Source: an uncultured Dorea sp.
GTDB taxonomy: Bacteria > Bacillota > Clostridia > Lachnospirales > Lachnospiraceae
DNA: 64,000 nt
NCBI GenBank assembly: GCA_910577685.1
Contig: CAJTOH010000006.1
Location: forward strand, 1-64,000
Direction: 5' to 3'
Shown in pieces: positions 60,325 through 64,000 of this stretch. The translations under genes and the position numbers were made by a program. Every line of letters begins with the position of its first letter. The stretch's first letter is position 1. Below the pieces are notes generated by a model. It did not search any database. It saw only the letters and a list, made by a program, of their open reading frames with translations, and had not been told where the DNA came from.

Positions 60325-60351
60325 GGGCATGCCGTTATATCAGGCATGCCC
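60325..60351. terminator. Perfect 9-bp hairpin between sirtuin-like gene and gltX
   Basis: GGGCATGCC (60325-60333) pairs with GGCATGCCC (60343-60351), extended by CTTTTT and AAAAAG outside. There is no T-run after it on the plus strand, so it may be a weak terminator or a leader structure of gltX. Confidence 0.5.
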
Positions 60352-60380
60352 GACAAAAAGATATTTGAAGGAGAATAGAA

Positions 60381-61853
60381 ATGAACAAAGTTAGAACAAG
60401 ATTTGCGCCAAGCCCTACGGGGAGGATGCATGTGGGGAACTTAAGAACCGCGCTGTATGCGTATCTGATTGCAAAACATGAGGACGGGGACTTTATGCTT
60501 CGTATTGAGGACACGGATCAGGAACGCTTTGTGGAGGGAGCGCTGGATATTATTTATCATACCCTTGCGGAGACGGGGCTTGTACATGACGAAGGCCCGG
60601 ATAAGGACGGCGGAGTTGGCCCTTATGTGCAGAGCGAGCGGAATTCTTCCGGACTGTATCTAAAATATGCGAAACAGCTCATTGAGCAGGGGAATGCCTA
60701 TTACTGCTTTTGTGACAAGGAGAGGCTCGAGTCCTTAAGGAGCAGTGTGTCGGGGGAGGGCGGAACCGAGATTGTCGTCTACGACAAGCATTGTTTGAGT
60801 CTTAGCAGGGAGGAAGTCGAAGAGAATCTTAAGGCGGGTAAGCCTTATGTAATTCGTTTTAATATGCCCACAGAAGGGACGACGACATTCGCGGATGATA
60901 TATACGGGGAGATTACGGTACCCAACGGGGAACTGGAGGATCTGATTCTGATCAAATCCGACGGGTATCCGACCTATAATTTTGCCAATGTGGTTGACGA
61001 TCATCTGATGGGGATTACCCATGTTGTGCGGGGCAATGAGTATTTGTCTTCGGCCCCTAAATATAACAAGATCTATGAGGCGTTTGGGTGGGACGTCCCC
61101 ACCTATGTACACTGTCCGCTGATCACTGATGAGAACCACAAGAAATTAAGTAAACGGTGCGGCCATTCTTCGTACGAGGACCTGATTGATCAGGGATTTA
61201 TTACGGAGGCCGTGGTCAATTATGTGGCGCTGCTTGGATGGTGTCCGGCGGGCAATCAGGAGATTTTTTCACTGGAGGAGCTGGTGAAGGAGTTCGATTA
61301 CCGCCATATGAGCAAGTCTCCGGCAGTCTTTGACATTGTAAAGCTTAAGTGGATGAACGGCGAATATTTTAAGGCCATGGATGAAGAGAGGTTCTATGAG
61401 ATGGCCAAGCCCTATATCCGCGAGGCGGTGTCAAAGGACTATGACATCCGGAAGATCGCCGCGCTTGTCAGAACCAGGATCGAGGTATTTCCGGATATCC
61501 GGGAGCAGATTGACTTCTTTGAAGAACTGCCTGAATACGATACGTCTATGTACTGCCACAAGAAGATGAAGACCAATGAAGAGAAGTCTCTTACTGTGCT
61601 GAGGGAAGCGCTGCCTCTCCTTGAGGCGCAGGAGGATTTCAGCAACGACGCGTTATTCAATGTGCTGAAGGCTTATGTAGACGAGAAGGGTTACAAGACC
61701 GGATTCGTGATGTGGCCTATTCGTACCGCCGTATCCGGGAAACAGAATACCCCGGGGGGTGCGACGGAGATTATGGAGATCATCGGAAAAGAAGAATCGC
61801 TTAAGAGAATCCGAAAAGGGATTGAATTGTTAAGCAGACAGGGGAATCTATGA
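60381..61853 (+). CDS. gltX: Glutamyl-tRNA synthetase
   Basis: This 490-residue class I synthetase has the HIGH motif in FAPSPTGRMHVGNLRTAL and the KMSKS motif as KLSKRCG. It has the usual GltX signatures IEDTDQERFVEGA and NFANVVDDHLMGITHVVRG, and a C-terminal anticodon-binding helical domain. It charges tRNA-Glu with glutamate. GAAGGAGAATAG lies before the ATG. Its stop codon overlaps the start of the helicase gene (ATGA). Confidence 0.96.
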   Translation: MNKVRTRFAPSPTGRMHVGNLRTALYAYLIAKHEDGDFMLRIEDTDQERFVEGALDIIYHTLAETGLVHDEGPDKDGGVGPYVQSERNSSGLYLKYAKQLIEQGNAYYCFCDKERLESLRSSVSGEGGTEIVVYDKHCLSLSREEVEENLKAGKPYVIRFNMPTEGTTTFADDIYGEITVPNGELEDLILIKSDGYPTYNFANVVDDHLMGITHVVRGNEYLSSAPKYNKIYEAFGWDVPTYVHCPLITDENHKKLSKRCGHSSYEDLIDQGFITEAVVNYVALLGWCPAGNQEIFSLEELVKEFDYRHMSKSPAVFDIVKLKWMNGEYFKAMDEERFYEMAKPYIREAVSKDYDIRKIAALVRTRIEVFPDIREQIDFFEELPEYDTSMYCHKKMKTNEEKSLTVLREALPLLEAQEDFSNDALFNVLKAYVDEKGYKTGFVMWPIRTAVSGKQNTPGGATEIMEIIGKEESLKRIRKGIELLSRQGNL

Positions 61854-63697
61854 GTTTAAATCATGCTCAGAGTACGGCGGTTGCCCATAAGGACGGGCCA
61901 TGTATGGTTCTCGCCGGTCCCGGTTCCGGGAAAACACTTACCATTGCAAAGAGAATTGAATATCTGATTATAAAGTATAAGGTAAGGCCAGAAGAGATTC
62001 TGGTCATTACCTTTACGAAGTATGCGGCAAATGAGATGAAAGAGCGTTTCAGGAAGGTCATGGGAAGATCCGGAATTCCTGTGACCTTCGGGACGTTCCA
62101 TGGGATTTATTATGGTATTCTAAAATGGGCGTATCGGCTGAATTCGGGCAACTTGCTGTCGGATGAGGAGAAATATGCTTTGCTTCGGCAGCTTACGGCG
62201 CATCTTGGATGGGAGGCTGCGGGAGAGTGTGCGGATGAGAAGGACGCCCTGAAAGAGCTGGCGGCAGAGGTGGGAAATATAAAGAACGACTGCCGCGATA
62301 TCGAAGCCTATGAGTCGAAGCGTTACGGCGCGCGGCGTTTTCGGGAACTTTACCGGCTCTATGAAAGTGAGAAGAAGAAACTTAGGAAGATTGATTTTGA
62401 GGATATGTTGATCATGTGCCGGGAATTATTTCTGAAAAGACCGGACATCCTAAAGAAGTGGCAGGAGAAGTTTCGGTATATTTTGGTGGATGAATTTCAG
62501 GATGTGAACCAGGCGCAGTATGACGTGGTTCGTATGCTTGCCGCCCCTTTAGACAACCTGTTCGTGGTCGGAGACGACGACCAGTCGATCTATGGGTTCC
62601 GGGGTGCGAAGCCGGGGATTATGCTGGAGTTTATGAAGGATTATCCGCAGGCGAAGCGTGTCCTGCTGGATATTAATTATCGTTCTACGGTCCACATTGT
62701 AAATGGGGCGCTGCGGGTTATTGCTCATAACGAGGAGCGGTATGACAAGAAGATCGAAGCTAAGAAGGGAAAAGGCGGGACCATCCACGTTCAGGAGTTA
62801 AGAGATCCTGCGGCAGAAGGGGAGTATGTTCTTGAGACGATTAGGGAATATAAAGAGAAGGGAATCCCGTATGGGGAAATGGCCGTACTCTATCGGACAA
62901 GCCTTGACGCAAGAGCCTTGACACAGTCGTTTGCAAAAGGGGATATTCCCTTTGTTATGAAGGAAAAAATCAGCAGCCTTTATGACCATTTTATTGGGAC
63001 GGACCTGATGAGTTACCTCCATTTGTCTCAAGGAGGATTTGAACGCAGACATCTGCTTCGGATTGCGAACAGGCCGAAACGTTATCTTGGCCGGGACAGT
63101 ATGGAGGGATGTGTGAGTTTTGAATCCCTGCGGAATTTCTACTGTGATAAGGCGTGGATGATGGACCGGATTGACCAGTTAGAGTGGGATCTTAAGATGA
63201 TTAAGGGTAAGACGCCCTATGCGGCCATCCAGTATATCCGGAAAGGAATGGGGTATGATGATTTCCTGCGGGAGTATGCCGACGGCCATAAGGTTTCGTT
63301 AGAGGAGCTTACGGAGACTGCAGACGAGATTTTGCAGAGTGCGAAGGAATTCCGGACGGCGCAGGAGTGGTTTGATCATATAGAACGTTATAAAACGGTC
63401 CTGACTGAACAGAAGGCGAAGGAATGGAGCCGCACGAAGGAGGATAATGGGGTTGCGCTTATGACGATGCACGGGGCGAAGGGGCTTGAGTATGAGTTGG
63501 TATTTATCATCGGGGGAAATGAAGGGAGCGTTCCCTACCGAAAAGCGAAGCTTAAAGAAGAGATCGAAGAAGAACGTCGGATGTTCTATGTTGCGATGAC
63601 TAGGGCAAAGAGCAGGCTGATCATCAGTTACGTGAAAGAAAAAAACGGAAAAGATCTCAGTCCTTCCCGTTTTATTGAAGAGTTACTCTTCATCTAG
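61850..63697 (+). CDS. UvrD/Rep-type superfamily 1 DNA helicase, short form
   Basis: This 615-residue helicase has motif Q/I (LNHAQSTAV; AGPGSGKTLTIA), Ia (VITFTKYAANEM), II (VDEFQDVNQAQ), III (GDDDQSIYGFRGA), IV (INYRST), V (MTMHGAKGLEYELVFI) and VI (VAMTRAKSRL). It is about 100 residues shorter than PcrA or UvrD and ends soon after motif VI, so the usual C-terminal interaction tail is missing. It is translationally coupled to gltX. Its last 15 bases overlap the 3' end of the convergent DUF1292 gene. Confidence 0.93.
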   Translation: MSLNHAQSTAVAHKDGPCMVLAGPGSGKTLTIAKRIEYLIIKYKVRPEEILVITFTKYAANEMKERFRKVMGRSGIPVTFGTFHGIYYGILKWAYRLNSGNLLSDEEKYALLRQLTAHLGWEAAGECADEKDALKELAAEVGNIKNDCRDIEAYESKRYGARRFRELYRLYESEKKKLRKIDFEDMLIMCRELFLKRPDILKKWQEKFRYILVDEFQDVNQAQYDVVRMLAAPLDNLFVVGDDDQSIYGFRGAKPGIMLEFMKDYPQAKRVLLDINYRSTVHIVNGALRVIAHNEERYDKKIEAKKGKGGTIHVQELRDPAAEGEYVLETIREYKEKGIPYGEMAVLYRTSLDARALTQSFAKGDIPFVMKEKISSLYDHFIGTDLMSYLHLSQGGFERRHLLRIANRPKRYLGRDSMEGCVSFESLRNFYCDKAWMMDRIDQLEWDLKMIKGKTPYAAIQYIRKGMGYDDFLREYADGHKVSLEELTETADEILQSAKEFRTAQEWFDHIERYKTVLTEQKAKEWSRTKEDNGVALMTMHGAKGLEYELVFIIGGNEGSVPYRKAKLKEEIEEERRMFYVAMTRAKSRLIISYVKEKNGKDLSPSRFIEELLFI

Positions 63698-63970
63698 TTC
63701 CTCGAATTCCTGTGTGTCCATCCACTCGTCAAACGCATCCGCGGCAATCTCATATTCTTCGTCATCCTCAATATTCTCAAGCTCAGGCTCGCCTTCGGGC
63801 GTCTCGACATAGCGATAGAGGTAGACGTCGCCTTCTTCTGTGTTCCCCTCCTCATCCATGGGGAGTAATGCTATGTATTCCCTGTCGGCGGCTTCGAACA
63901 GGGTAAGGATTGCGCATTTTACGACTTCGTCATTGTCAAGCGTCAGTTCAACTGTCATATATTCGTCCAT
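63683..63970 (-). CDS. DUF1292 family protein
   Basis: This 95-residue, strongly acidic protein has the DUF1292 core (TVELTLDNDEVVKCAILTLF, then EYIALLPMDEEG and VYLYRYVE) and an acidic C-terminal extension. The family is widespread in Firmicutes, often near the ruvX/alaS cluster; function is unknown. AAAGGAGACGG precedes the ATG at 63970. It converges with the helicase gene, and the two coding regions share 15 bases. Confidence 0.88.
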   Translation of the reverse strand: MDEYMTVELTLDNDEVVKCAILTLFEAADREYIALLPMDEEGNTEEGDVYLYRYVETPEGEPELENIEDDEEYEIAADAFDEWMDTQEFEELDEE

Positions 63971-64000
63971 AGTTTCCGTCTCCTTTGTTTTTAGATATCT

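Noticed and set aside
1..64000. CRISPR array, rRNA operon or complete insertion sequence
   Set aside because: No regularly spaced long repeats, rRNA sequence or intact transposase with terminal repeats was seen; repeats present are short and local.

Overview
The window looks like chromosomal DNA of an anaerobic Firmicute of the family Lachnospiraceae (Clostridium cluster XIVa, the Clostridium scindens / Dorea / Faecalicatena neighbourhood). This rests on the hrcA-grpE-dnaK-dnaJ operon with a CIRCE operator, the selenocysteine-dependent glycine reductase cluster behind a glycine riboswitch, the DUF5717/DUF5716 gene pair, strong AGGAGG ribosome binding sites and moderate GC. The genus is an inference. 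No rRNA, tRNA, CRISPR array or complete insertion sequence was seen.

Layout. 1-2.7 kb is an accessory patch: the start of a HicB antitoxin and a HicA toxin, a small serine recombinase, a 38-residue holin-like type I toxin with a convergent antisense RNA, and a frameshifted second recombinase. 2.7-7.3 kb has two hydrolases and an ABC exporter with two different ATPases. 7.3-13.9 kb is housekeeping: an S1-domain protein, a CBS/DRTGG pyrophosphatase, a flavin reductase, a polysaccharide deacetylase, TcdA, RarA and a small unknown. 14.0-19.3 kb is the heat-shock operon. 19.3-24.0 kb carries a GHL10 glycosidase-like protein, a peptidase S51-RsmH fusion and a membrane diguanylate cyclase. 24.0-29.3 kb is an ABC-2 exporter divergent from a NarL-type two-component system. 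29.4-30.7 kb has RidA and an Mrp ATPase. 30.7-36.5 kb is a Bce-type peptide-sensing module (regulator, kinase, ATPase, permease). It is split by a Uma2 gene and an Rpn remnant, and its kinase gene holds a repeat insert and a G9 tract.

36.9-42.4 kb holds the best candidate for an undescribed system. It is a three-gene operon of a giant repeat protein (DUF5717), a degenerate Hsp70/actin-fold protein (DUF5716) and a small helical-repeat protein, followed by purB. 43.9-47.8 kb has a hemerythrin, a sodium:alanine/glycine symporter and an AAA/PD-(D/E)XK protein.

47.9-56.5 kb is a complete glycine reductase operon in the order riboswitch, grdX, grdE, grdB(Sec), trxB, trxA, grdA(Sec), grdC, grdD. 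Its spacers contain several RNA hairpins. Together the genes reduce glycine to acetyl phosphate and ammonia with thioredoxin electrons, and the symporter 3 kb upstream could supply the substrate. 56.5-64 kb holds a secreted or membrane unknown, a GNAT-ThrE fusion with its partner, a divergent sirtuin, gltX, a short UvrD-type helicase and a DUF1292 protein.
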